A stretch of 50,019 bases of DNA from an uncultured Pseudomonadota bacterium (GTDB lineage: Bacteria > Myxococcota_A > Bradymonadia > Bradymonadales > GCA-2716585), in the NCBI GenBank assembly GCA_937123825.1, contig CAKZKQ010000163.1, positions 1 through 50,019 on the forward strand, written 5' to 3'. The position numbers and the translations under genes were made by a program. Of this stretch, positions 40,512 to 48,578 are shown in pieces. Every line of letters starts with the position of its first letter. The first letter of the stretch is position 1. The notes under the pieces are model-generated. The model saw only the letters and a program-made list of their open reading frames with translations, did no database searches and was not told where the DNA came from.

Positions 40512-42260
40512 ATGAGCAGTAACATCATTGGAAAGGTCATTGGCAACCTGGAGGTGGTCTCCAAGATCGCCGCCGGGGGGATGGGCGTGGTGTACCGGGC
40601 CGAGCACCGCTCGCTGCGCACGCCCTACGCGGTCAAGATCCTCCACACGCGCTTTCTTGAAGACAAGACCAGCGTGGAGCGCTTCCGCCGCGAGGCCGTC
40701 ACCTGCAGCCAACTGCGCCACCCCAACGTGGTCTTTGTTACCGACTTTGGTTACGACGAAGCGTTGGGCCTCTACCTCATCATGGAGTTCCTGGAGGGGA
40801 TGAGCCTGGCCCACGCCCTCAAGACGCAGGGGGCGATGACGCTGGCGCGCGTGGCGCGGATCGGCGAGCAGATCTGTGAGGCGCTTGAGGCCGCCCACGC
40901 CCTGAATATCGTGCACCGCGACCTGAAACCCGACAACATCTTCCTGTGCGCCGGCGGCCGCCGCGATCTGACCAAGGTGCTCGACTTTGGCATCGCCCAG
41001 ATCCAGGTCAAAGAAGACGTCGAAAAGCTCACCCGCGCCGGGCTTGTCCTAGGCACCCCCGCCTACATCTCGCCCGAGCAGATCAACGGCAAGGCCGCCG
41101 CAGTGGGGCCTGGCGCCGACATCTACGCGCTGGGCTCCATCCTCTATGAGATGGTCGGCGGCAACCCACCCTTTACCGAAGGCACCGACTTCGAGATCCT
41201 CAGCCAGCACATGTTCAAGGCGCCCGAGCCCATCAGCGCCGCGCGCCCCGATTTGGCCGGTTCTCGTCTTGAAGCGCTCCTCAACAAGATGTTGGAGAAG
41301 CGCCCCGAAGACCGCCCTGAGTCGATGACCGAAGTGCACCAGATGCTCACCGAGGCCATCGAGGAGCTGCGCGAGCGAGGCCTCCAGGATGCCTTCTATC
41401 AGGGCAAGGCCACCGGCCAGCGCCCCCGGATCACCGGCGTGGACACCGGCCAGTTCATCTCCATGGCCACGCCCCCGCCGCTGCGGATCACCAACGTCAT
41501 CCAGCGCATCAAGACCAGCAGCCCCGACTCTGCGGCGGCCTCGCTCTTGAACGCCTTCCCCGGCATGGCTGCCCTCCAGGAAGAGATCTTCCTGCTGGCC
41601 CTCTGGGGCGTCCTGCAACGCGACCTGCTCGACCAACCGCTGGGCTCCGAGCCCTTCAAGCACGCCCTGGACCACACGCGCCTCTTCATCGAGGTCGTCC
41701 TCAACGCCGCCAGCAGCGAAAAGGCCATGGATCCCACGCGCCTCTTCCGCTCCCTGCGCGATCTCTTCCGTCTGGCCGAGGAAGATCGGCAACACGCCAT
41801 CGTCCAGGCCATTCAGGACCAGACCCATCACCACCTCTTTCCCTTCGACATCCTGCCTGAGTGGGCCCAGCCGGGCTCCAGCGGCACCTGGCGCGCTTTT
41901 AAGAACTTGATGACCACCGAAATCAAGCTCCCCTTCAACACGCGCCCCAAGATGAAGGTCGTCACCGTCAACACCCCCGAGGCCGTCCCCAACGCCGCCC
42001 CCGCCGCAGCAGAGGCTGCGGCCGCCCCGGCACCCACCCTCGCCCCTGCCACGGCCGCCGCCCCCAACGCCACCGCGCAGATGCACCTTGATGAGAGCAT
42101 CGACGAAGGCCCCGAATCCGTCGAAGAGACCGACTACGAGGGCTCGCTGGCCTACAAGCTCAACCAGGATTTGAGCATCAAGACCCTCAAGAACGTGCTC
42201 AGCCACGAAATCAAGCTCTTTGGTCGCGCCAAGAAAAAGACCCCCAAAGACGACGCTTGA
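40512..42260 (+). CDS. Pkn-type Ser/Thr protein kinase with novel C-terminal region
   Basis: A 582-residue kinase. The N-terminal domain has the glycine loop KIAAGGMGVVY (19-28), K42 (AVKIL), the alpha-C glutamate E61, HRDLKPDN (135-142), DFG (158-160) and GTPAYISPEQ (181-190), so it should be active. It phosphorylates Ser/Thr residues of partner proteins. Residues about 280-490 are an unassigned, mostly helical region (AALQEEIFLLALWGVLQRDL). Residues 490-530 are Ala/Pro-rich and the tail is basic. No transmembrane helix or PASTA domain is seen, so it is a cytoplasmic kinase. The structured leader and mobile-like element lie upstream. Confidence 0.87.
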   Translation: MSSNIIGKVIGNLEVVSKIAAGGMGVVYRAEHRSLRTPYAVKILHTRFLEDKTSVERFRREAVTCSQLRHPNVVFVTDFGYDEALGLYLIMEFLEGMSLAHALKTQGAMTLARVARIGEQICEALEAAHALNIVHRDLKPDNIFLCAGGRRDLTKVLDFGIAQIQVKEDVEKLTRAGLVLGTPAYISPEQINGKAAAVGPGADIYALGSILYEMVGGNPPFTEGTDFEILSQHMFKAPEPISAARPDLAGSRLEALLNKMLEKRPEDRPESMTEVHQMLTEAIEELRERGLQDAFYQGKATGQRPRITGVDTGQFISMATPPPLRITNVIQRIKTSSPDSAAASLLNAFPGMAALQEEIFLLALWGVLQRDLLDQPLGSEPFKHALDHTRLFIEVVLNAASSEKAMDPTRLFRSLRDLFRLAEEDRQHAIVQAIQDQTHHHLFPFDILPEWAQPGSSGTWRAFKNLMTTEIKLPFNTRPKMKVVTVNTPEAVPNAAPAAAEAAAAPAPTLAPATAAAPNATAQMHLDESIDEGPESVEETDYEGSLAYKLNQDLSIKTLKNVLSHEIKLFGRAKKKTPKDDA

Positions 42261-42372
42261 ACTCCTCTTCGGCATCTTCTATGAAGCTGTAAACGATGTG
42301 TGCGCCCAAAGGCACAGCCATCGCTGCGCCCGCACACCTTCAAAGAGACAATGAGCCACCACTGAGGACGCC

Positions 42373-42759
42373 ATGAGGATCCTGCACACCATGCTCCGGG
42401 TCGGAGATCTGGATCGATCCATCAAGTTCTACACCGACGTCATGGGGATGACGCTGTTGCGCAAGCGCGACAACGAAAAGGGACGCTACACGCTGGCGTT
42501 CCTGGGCTACGGTCCCGAGTCCAGCACCGCCGTCCTTGAGTTGACCTACAACTGGGGCGTGGACAGCTACGAACTGGGCACCGCGTACGGCCACATCGCC
42601 ATTGGCGTGGATGACATCTACGGTACCTGCGAGGCCATCACGGCTGCCGGCGGCGAGGTGACCCGCGCGCCCGGACCGGTCAAGGGCGGCACCACGGTGA
42701 TTGCCTTTGTGAAGGATCCCGATGGTTACAAGGTCGAGCTGATTCAGGGGCGCACATGA
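42373..42759 (+). CDS. gloA: Lactoylglutathione lyase (glyoxalase I)
   Basis: A 128-residue metalloenzyme. The four metal ligands sit exactly as in E. coli GloA: H5 (RILHTMLRV), E56 (AVLELTY), H74 (AYGHIAIGV) and E122 (YKVELIQG). It isomerises the methylglyoxal-glutathione hemithioacetal to S-lactoylglutathione, the first step of methylglyoxal detoxification, in the cytoplasm. The metal is probably Ni/Co by similarity. The stop overlaps the next start in ATGA, so the lipoprotein gene is translationally coupled. Confidence 0.93.
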   Translation: MRILHTMLRVGDLDRSIKFYTDVMGMTLLRKRDNEKGRYTLAFLGYGPESSTAVLELTYNWGVDSYELGTAYGHIAIGVDDIYGTCEAITAAGGEVTRAPGPVKGGTTVIAFVKDPDGYKVELIQGRT

Positions 42760-43304
42760 ACCGCGCGATCTTGTTGGGCGCGGCGCTGGTCTTGTCGCTG
42801 GTTGTCAGCGGATGCTGCCAGCGCCCTGAGGTGGCCGGCGCGCTGGTGGTGAACAACACCGACAAAACCGTCACCGTCAGCGTCGTCGAAGAGCCCGACG
42901 GCTACGGTCCCTGGACCATTGAGCCCGGCCTGGACGAGACCGTCATCTCTGCGCCCGGCGCGCGCACGCTGCGCTTTGCCGTCGAGGGCCAGCCCGCCCA
43001 GGAGCGCAAGCTCGACATGACCCTCGAAGGCCTCTTGCTGGTGCCCGCCAAGGCCGACTCTTGCATGGCGCTGGCCGATCACACCGACCAATATGGCGGT
43101 GAGGGCCGCGTTGAGGTGGTGGCCGCAAGTTCTCCTCAGAAGCCCGGTGTGATCAAATACCTTGAGGGCAACTACCTGGGCCCAGAGCAGCCGCTGCCGC
43201 CCGATGTGCTCAAGGGCCACAAGGTCGCGCGCTTTACCGAGGTCCCTTGCGAGTTGATGGGCGACGAAAAGGCCCTCCACGACCATTTGTGGGCGTTGGA
43301 CTGA
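42756..43304 (+). CDS. Small lipoprotein coupled to glyoxalase I
   Basis: A 182-residue lipoprotein with a clean lipobox VSGC (Cys20) and a second cysteine at 21. The mature part is beta-rich and acidic ([20 protein letters not shown]); no family recognised. It overlaps the gloA stop by 4 bp (ATGA) and so is made from the same message. The association with methylglyoxal removal may be incidental. Confidence 0.7.
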   Translation: MNRAILLGAALVLSLVVSGCCQRPEVAGALVVNNTDKTVTVSVVEEPDGYGPWTIEPGLDETVISAPGARTLRFAVEGQPAQERKLDMTLEGLLLVPAKADSCMALADHTDQYGGEGRVEVVAASSPQKPGVIKYLEGNYLGPEQPLPPDVLKGHKVARFTEVPCELMGDEKALHDHLWALD

Positions 43305-43668
43305 GCCTCTGTTTTGCTCGTCGGCTCCAATCCCTGTCAGACATCGTCATCACAACCCCATTTTGGCCCTGCGATGCCTCATGTTGACCTCTTTTTGAGG
43401 TGAAGGTGCCGCGCTGCGCTCTCTTTTTGGGGTTGCCCCGCAATATGACGATGGATCAAGCAAGCAACAGAGGTGTTCGGCGTGGTGAGCCGGACGCGCG
43501 TGCGGAACGTGATCGCGGTGTTGATCAGGGACGGCCCATGAATGCCCCATCGCCGTGTTGTGCGGGTGGTGGCGTGTTGCGGAGCATGTGAAGCGAGGGT
43601 TTCGGGGGCGTCGAGCTTCTTGGGTATGAGGGGAGTTGGGCGCTGCGGTGTGTGTTTGGGGAGCCAAG
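43305..43668. other. Intergenic region before the caspase-like gene
   Basis: A 364-bp gap. Only a weak 5-bp hairpin (ACCTC, 43387-43391, with GAGGT, 43397-43401, around five T) stands out. No promoter boxes or genes are convincing. Confidence 0.4.
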
Positions 43669-45816
43669 ATGAAAGTCTGGGGGATGGTGGCGGCCGTTTG
43701 GTTGGCCGCGCTGGTGTGTTGTGCCACAGAAGGTCAGGCCCAAGAGGCATTGGGGTGGCCCGATTTGCGCTCGCCGGTGCCGTCTGAGCGCATTGGCGGT
43801 GGTGACGCGGCGGTGTTGGTGGGGATCGACGATTATGTCTTTGTGCCGGACATCCCCGGCGCCAGAGAGAACGTGATGGACTGGGCGTTCTACCTCAACC
43901 GCGTCAGAGGGGTGCCGCTTGGCAAGATCAAGCGCCTGGTCAACAACGACGGCACGCGCGAAAAGATCCAGCGGGCCCTGCAAGACGCTGCGGCGCAGGT
44001 GGGCCCTGGTGGCACGCTCTGGTTTGTCTTTGTGGGGCACGGGGCGCCGTCGTGGGACGGCAGCGATGGGGTTTTGGTGGGTGCGGATGCCCAGCAGGAC
44101 CCCGAGAGCATCCAGGCCAGGAGTGTGGCGCGGTCCGAAGTCCTTGGCTGGATTGGACAGGGGCGTCAGACCCACGCGGTGGTGGTCCTCGATGCGTGTT
44201 TCAGTGGCAGGACCGCTCAGGGAGCGCCTTTGGCGAAAGGCTTGCAGCCGATGTTGCCGGTGCGCCACGAGGGGGACAAGCCAGGGGTGACGTTGTTGAC
44301 GGCAGGCACGGGGTCGCAGTTTGCTGGGGCGCTGCCGGGTGCGGCCCGGCCCGCGTTCAGCTATCTGCTCCTGGGGGCGCTGAGGGGCTGGGCCGACGGG
44401 GATCTTGATGGGACAGTGACGGCGCAGGAAGCCCGCGACTATGCCGATGAGACGTTGGGCTTTGTCTTGACCGGGCGGCGGACTCAGACCCCGCAGCTCT
44501 TCACCTCCAGGCCGGGGCTGGTCTTGAGCCGGGGCAAAGGGCTTGAGGCCGGGCCTGACGTCCTGGCGCTCTCTGCGCGGGGGCCTGACGCTGTGGTGGT
44601 CGGTTCTGGAGGGGCCATCAGAGCGCCCGCGCGGGACAAACCCTCATGGGATTTGGATGAAGGGCAAGAAGAGGTGGTGGTGACGTTTCGCTCGGAGCCT
44701 GTGGGCGCTGCGGTGATGGTCGATGGGCGGCTGGTGTGTCAGGCGACCCCTTGCTCGCGCAGTGTTGGGGTGGGGCGTCATCGGATCGAGATGGGCGGCG
44801 ACTGCGTGGAGTCTGACGCGGAGGCCTTTGAGGCGCGCCGTGGCCAGCCGAACGTGGTGTCGCTGGCATTGCGCCCGCGTCCGGCGGGGGTGGACATCAA
44901 GGCTCAGGACGCCGAAGGAAACGATCTGGAGGCCGAGGTCTTTGTGGATGGGATTCGGCTCGGGGTGACGCCAGGGCGCTTCAAGGTGGGGGTCTGTGCG
45001 CGGCGGTTGGAGGTTCGCAAGGATGGCTACGGCAACCATCAGGCCGGCTTGTCTTTGATGGAGCGTCAGGTCGCTGCGTTTGCCGTTCGCCTTGATGGGG
45101 CTTTGGAGCCAGGCAAGGCCGCGCCCCCCGTTGCGGGGATGGTTCAGGTCCCCGGCGGGGCCTTCGTGCGCGGCAGCGACCAGAAACGCGATGAGCAGCC
45201 GCAACAAAGCGTGGTCCTTGAGGCGTTTTGGATCGACATCTACGAGGTGACCGTGTCGCAATACGCCCAGTGCGTGTCCGAGAGACAGTGCACGGCGCCC
45301 GCCACCGGGCGCTATTTTAATTGGGGTGTGGAAGGGCGCCAGGAGCACCCCATCAACGGCGTGGACTGGTTTCAGGCGGCGCAGTATTGCGCCTGGGCGA
45401 ACAAACGTCTGCCGACCGAAGCCGAGTGGGAAAAAGCAGCGCGCGGCACCGACGGGCGCCTCTATCCCTGGGGCAACGCCCCGGCGTCGTGTGAATATGC
45501 GGTGATGGAGGACGGTGGGGATGGTTGTGGCCTGGACGGGACCTGGCCTGTGGGCTCCAAACCCAAAGGCGTCAGCCCCTACGGCGTGCACGACATGGCA
45601 GGCAACGTCTACGAGTGGACCGCCGACTGGTACGGCAGCGGGCACTACACGCAAGCCCAGGCGCACAACCCGCAAGGCCCTGCCTACGGCACCGAGCGGG
45701 CGGTTCGAGGGGGAAGCTGGAGTTGGAGCGTCATGTCCAGCGTCCGGGCCGCCGACCGCCACTTTGAGGTGCCCACCGACGCCGACTACCACCGAGGCTT
45801 TCGTTGTGCGCGTTGA
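43669..45816 (+). CDS. Caspase-like protease fused to PEGA-like and FGE-like (SUMF1) domains
   Basis: A 715-residue exported protein; residues 1-24 are a signal peptide (AALVCCATEGQA). Residues 40-270 are a caspase (C14) domain with the catalytic histidine in LWFVFVGHGAP and the cysteine in VVLDACFSGR. Two PEGA-like beta repeats follow (FRSEPVGAAVMVDGRLVC and AEVFVDGIRLGVTPGRFKVG). The last 230 residues are an FGE/SUMF1-type domain (VQVPGGAFVRGS, YEVTVSQYAQCVSE, LPTEAEWEKAARG, YGVHDMAGNVYEWTADW, GGSW, HRGFRCAR). The cysteine pair of true FGE enzymes is missing after GGSW, so this domain likely binds rather than oxidises. GGGGAG is 5-6 nt before ATG. Possible surface signalling or killing protease (inference). 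Confidence 0.85.
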   Translation: MKVWGMVAAVWLAALVCCATEGQAQEALGWPDLRSPVPSERIGGGDAAVLVGIDDYVFVPDIPGARENVMDWAFYLNRVRGVPLGKIKRLVNNDGTREKIQRALQDAAAQVGPGGTLWFVFVGHGAPSWDGSDGVLVGADAQQDPESIQARSVARSEVLGWIGQGRQTHAVVVLDACFSGRTAQGAPLAKGLQPMLPVRHEGDKPGVTLLTAGTGSQFAGALPGAARPAFSYLLLGALRGWADGDLDGTVTAQEARDYADETLGFVLTGRRTQTPQLFTSRPGLVLSRGKGLEAGPDVLALSARGPDAVVVGSGGAIRAPARDKPSWDLDEGQEEVVVTFRSEPVGAAVMVDGRLVCQATPCSRSVGVGRHRIEMGGDCVESDAEAFEARRGQPNVVSLALRPRPAGVDIKAQDAEGNDLEAEVFVDGIRLGVTPGRFKVGVCARRLEVRKDGYGNHQAGLSLMERQVAAFAVRLDGALEPGKAAPPVAGMVQVPGGAFVRGSDQKRDEQPQQSVVLEAFWIDIYEVTVSQYAQCVSERQCTAPATGRYFNWGVEGRQEHPINGVDWFQAAQYCAWANKRLPTEAEWEKAARGTDGRLYPWGNAPASCEYAVMEDGGDGCGLDGTWPVGSKPKGVSPYGVHDMAGNVYEWTADWYGSGHYTQAQAHNPQGPAYGTERAVRGGSWSWSVMSSVRAADRHFEVPTDADYHRGFRCAR

Positions 45817-45887
45817 CGCGCCGCCGGTCAGCTTCATTGCCCGGCAAGAGAGGCTGCTCGCAGATCCGGGCGAAATCCAGCGTGTCC

Positions 45888-46652
45888 TCAGGAGAACTTG
45901 GAGAAGTCCGGGGCGCGCTGCTGCATGAAGGCCGAGAAGGCCTCCATGGCTTCGGGCGAAGACAGGCGCTCCATAAAGAGCTGGCCTTCTTCCATCATGC
46001 GGGCCATCACGGCCTCCGAGTCGGTCTTCTTCATCAGCGCTTTGGTCATGCGCAGCGCCGCAGGCGGCTTGGTGGCCAGGATCCTGGCCTTGGCCAGCGC
46101 CGTGTCGATCAACTCCTCGGGCGCCACGATCTTGTTGACCACCCCTGCGGCGTGGGCTTCGGCCCCGCTCATCGACTCGCCCAGCATCAGCATCGCCGCC
46201 GCGCGCTGGTAACCCAGGCCAATGGGCATCAGCAGGCTGGAGGCGGCCTCGGGCACCAGAGCCAGGTCCACAAAGGGGGTCTTGAGCTTGGCGTCGGCGG
46301 TGGCGTAGACCAGATCACAGTGGAAGAGCAGCGTGGTCCCCACACCAATGGCGTGACCGGCCACGGCGGCGATCAACGGCTTTTCAAAGGTGGCGATGCG
46401 GTGCAAAAAGCGCATCACGGGGCTGTCGGCCTTCAGCCCCCCGTTCATAAAGTCGCGCAGGTCGTTGCCCGCCGTGAAGCACTCCTTGCTGCCCGAGATG
46501 ACCACCGCGCGGGTGTTGTCCTCGGCGGCCTGACCCAGGGCCTCCTCAATGGCGCTGTACATGGCCTGGGTGAGGGCGTTGCGCTTCTTGGGCCGGTCGA
46601 TCTGGATGTGCAGGATGTTGTCTTCGCGGTGAAGCACGATGTGCTCGGTCAT
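45888..46652 (-). CDS. Enoyl-CoA hydratase/isomerase family protein
   Basis: A 254-residue crotonase-fold enzyme. The oxyanion hole is formed by segments KECFTAGNDLRDF and AGHAIGVGTTLLF. The catalytic region reads FVDLALVPEAASSLLMP, with Glu135 in VPEA. This matches the ECI2-type delta3,delta2-enoyl-CoA isomerases better than hydratases, whose region has PGAGGTQRL. It acts in beta-oxidation of unsaturated or modified acyl-CoA. It is the second gene of an operon with MarR; the starts and stops overlap in ATGA. Confidence 0.85.
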   Translation of the reverse strand: MTEHIVLHREDNILHIQIDRPKKRNALTQAMYSAIEEALGQAAEDNTRAVVISGSKECFTAGNDLRDFMNGGLKADSPVMRFLHRIATFEKPLIAAVAGHAIGVGTTLLFHCDLVYATADAKLKTPFVDLALVPEAASSLLMPIGLGYQRAAAMLMLGESMSGAEAHAAGVVNKIVAPEELIDTALAKARILATKPPAALRMTKALMKKTDSEAVMARMMEEGQLFMERLSSPEAMEAFSAFMQQRAPDFSKFS

Positions 46653-47107
46653 GATTCTTCCTCTTGGGGGTTTGTGGGGAGTGTTTGAATCCGTTCAACG
46701 GTCGTTTGTAGAAAGCGAGTCACCACCGCCAACTCTTCATCGGTGAAGTCTTTGGCGATCCAGTCGTTGAGTTGCGCCACTCGCGGCACAGCGCGCCCGA
46801 TGGCGGCCTTGCCTTGCGGCGTCAACCTCAGGCAATACGCGCGCCCATCGCGCTCCGAGCGACCCCGCGTCACCAACTCCTGGCGCTCCAGGCGGCTGAC
46901 CAGCGTGGTGATGGCCGAGCCACCGATGTGCAGCCCGGCGGCCAGCTCTTTGAGCAAACAACCCTCATGCTGGCTTATGAAAAAGAGCGCGCCAAGCTGC
47001 GTGGCGGTCAAACCGGCCCGCTGGGAGAGTTCGGCGTTGGCCTGACGGCGAAGCTGAGCGCTGCAGACCTGTATCCAGTAATAAAGCCGATGGTGGCGTT
47101 CGTTCAT
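46649..47107 (-). CDS. MarR-family transcriptional regulator
   Basis: A 152-residue regulator with the MarR winged helix: LTATQLGALFFISQHEG, then the recognition helix LHIGGSAITTLVSRLERQ and the wing VTRGRSERDGRAYCLRLTPQG. MarR dimers bind palindromes in their own promoters and release DNA on binding small molecules, often aromatic or CoA-linked. ATG 47107 gives the normal MarR length; the frame is open 62 codons upstream but that part crosses the palindromic control region. No clear ribosome site is visible. It probably controls the enoyl-CoA gene it is coupled to, and itself. Confidence 0.85.
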   Translation of the reverse strand: MNERHHRLYYWIQVCSAQLRRQANAELSQRAGLTATQLGALFFISQHEGCLLKELAAGLHIGGSAITTLVSRLERQELVTRGRSERDGRAYCLRLTPQGKAAIGRAVPRVAQLNDWIAKDFTDEELAVVTRFLQTTVERIQTLPTNPQEEES

Positions 47108-47121
47108 GGAGCGCGGTGGCC

Positions 47122-47145
47122 AAGGCGCGTTTGCAAACACGCGCT
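47122..47145. promoter_or_regulatory. Palindrome at the MarR promoter resembling a MITE end pair
   Basis: GTTTGCAAAC (47129-47138) is a perfect palindrome 21 bp before the MarR start, as expected of a MarR operator. Its right half TTTGCAAACACGCGCT matches the MITE end TTTGCAAACACGCCCT at 15 of 16 positions, and its left half AAGGCGCGTTTGCAAA matches the other end at 14 of 16. The likeness may be chance, a deletion scar of an element, or a shared protein site. Confidence 0.4.
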
Positions 47146-47204
47146 GGAGCGGTGGTGAGGGATGTGTTGAGTCCTTTTGAGGCGAGCAGAAAAGGCGGCG
47201 CCTC

Positions 47205-47234
47205 CAAATATACTTCGCATGTGTAGTATATTTG
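47205..47234. promoter_or_regulatory. Inverted-repeat operator between divergent genes
   Basis: CAAATATACT (47205-47214) and AGTATATTTG (47225-47234) are perfect 10-bp inverted arms with 10 bp between. They lie in the AT-rich part of the region between the MarR gene and the divergent acyltransferase gene. Arm size and spacing suit a MarR-family dimer, and the AT-rich arms could overlap the promoter. Confidence 0.5.
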
Positions 47235-47401
47235 TTCGGCGCTGGCAAGCCTTGCGTGTTCTTTGGGTCCTGATGGCGGCGTGCGTGCGACAATGCAGGG
47301 GATTAGGCCACTGTGTCGGTGGGTTGAAATAACCGTTGCCCTGTGTTGTGCATCTTGTCAGGGTGGAACCGAAGCGTGTGCAAGACCCGGAGAGTGACAA
47401 C

Positions 47402-48577
47402 GTGAGCAAAGAGCCGATCCAGATCCGTGTTTCTGATTCTCTAAAGGTGGTCCAGGCCGAAGACTGGGATCGGATGGTGGGCGAAGGTTCGCCGTTTCTG
47501 GAGTACACGTGGCTGCGCGGCCTGGAGGAGACGGGTTGTTTGGAGCCCGACGAAGGCTGGATGCCGCAGATCCTGACCGCGTGGCAGGGCGAGCGTCTTG
47601 TGGGCGGCGTGCCGCTTTACTTGAAGGGCAACAGCTATGGGGAGTTTGTCTACGATTGGTCGTGGGCCAACCTGGCCTCGCAGCTTGGTGTGCCGTACTA
47701 CCCAAAGTTGATCGCGGCGGTGCCTTTTACCCCCGTGACCGGCCACCGCTGGTTGGTGGATCCGACCTTGGAGAAGGACGAGCAGGGTCGCGTGTTGGAG
47801 GCGCTGGTCGAGGGTTCCAAGGCCTGGGCACGGCAAAGCGGCGTGTTGGGCCTTCACTTCCTCTTTGTGCCCCAATGGCAGGCAGAGTTTCTGGCCGAGC
47901 GCGGTTTGATGATCCGTCTGGCCCACCAATACCACTGGCGCAACCCCGGCTACAGCAGCTTTGATGACTTCCTGGCGCGCTTCAACTCCCGGCGGCGCAA
48001 CAAGCTCAAGCGCGAGCGCAAGGAGTTGGCCAAGGCGGGCATGTCATTGGAGTTTCTGGCGGGCGACCAGATCACGACCGACCACATGGCCCACGTCTTG
48101 CGCTTCTATAAGGACACATGCCGCAAGTTCGGTCCCTGGACCTCGCAGTACCTCAAGGACGACTTCTTTGAACTGCTGCACCAGAAGTTCACCGACCGGC
48201 TCCAGCTTGTGCTGGCGCACGACAGCGACGGCGAGGTGATCGCGGGGACCTTTAGCCTGCACAAGGGCAAGCGGCTTTATGGGCGTTACTGGGGTTGTTT
48301 TCGGGATGTGCCCTTTTTGCACTTCAACGCCTGCTATTACGCCCCCATTGAGCGGGCCATTGAGCTGGGGGTGGACGTCTACGAGCCGGGGCAGGGCGGC
48401 CATCACAAGTACAAGCGCGGTTTTGAGCCCACGCTGATGTACAGCGCCCATTGGCTGGCCGACGAGCGCTTCAGAGGCTTGATTGAGCACTTTTTGGAGC
48501 GAGAGCGGGCGGCGGTCAAAGAGGAGGTGGGCCACATGCTGGAGCAGTCGCCCTTGAAGCCCTGGCCGCTGACATGA
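47402..48577 (+). CDS. FemAB-like N-acyltransferase (COG3146-type)
   Basis: A 391-residue protein resembling the 'peptidogalycan biosynthesis'/COG3146 predicted N-acyltransferases, which have two GNAT folds. Recognisable parts are SPFLEYTWLRGLEETG near the start, the central FDDFLARFNSRRRNKLKRER, and GRYWGCFRDVPFLHFNACYY with VDVYEPGQGGHHKYKRGF near the end. The family may transfer amino acids or acyl groups onto envelope components; substrate unknown. I prefer the GTG at 47402 because a GGAGAG site precedes it and the frame before it has no protein character. Divergent from the MarR operon and possibly controlled by the same palindromes. Confidence 0.8.
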   Translation: MSKEPIQIRVSDSLKVVQAEDWDRMVGEGSPFLEYTWLRGLEETGCLEPDEGWMPQILTAWQGERLVGGVPLYLKGNSYGEFVYDWSWANLASQLGVPYYPKLIAAVPFTPVTGHRWLVDPTLEKDEQGRVLEALVEGSKAWARQSGVLGLHFLFVPQWQAEFLAERGLMIRLAHQYHWRNPGYSSFDDFLARFNSRRRNKLKRERKELAKAGMSLEFLAGDQITTDHMAHVLRFYKDTCRKFGPWTSQYLKDDFFELLHQKFTDRLQLVLAHDSDGEVIAGTFSLHKGKRLYGRYWGCFRDVPFLHFNACYYAPIERAIELGVDVYEPGQGGHHKYKRGFEPTLMYSAHWLADERFRGLIEHFLERERAAVKEEVGHMLEQSPLKPWPLT

Positions 48578-48578
48578 A

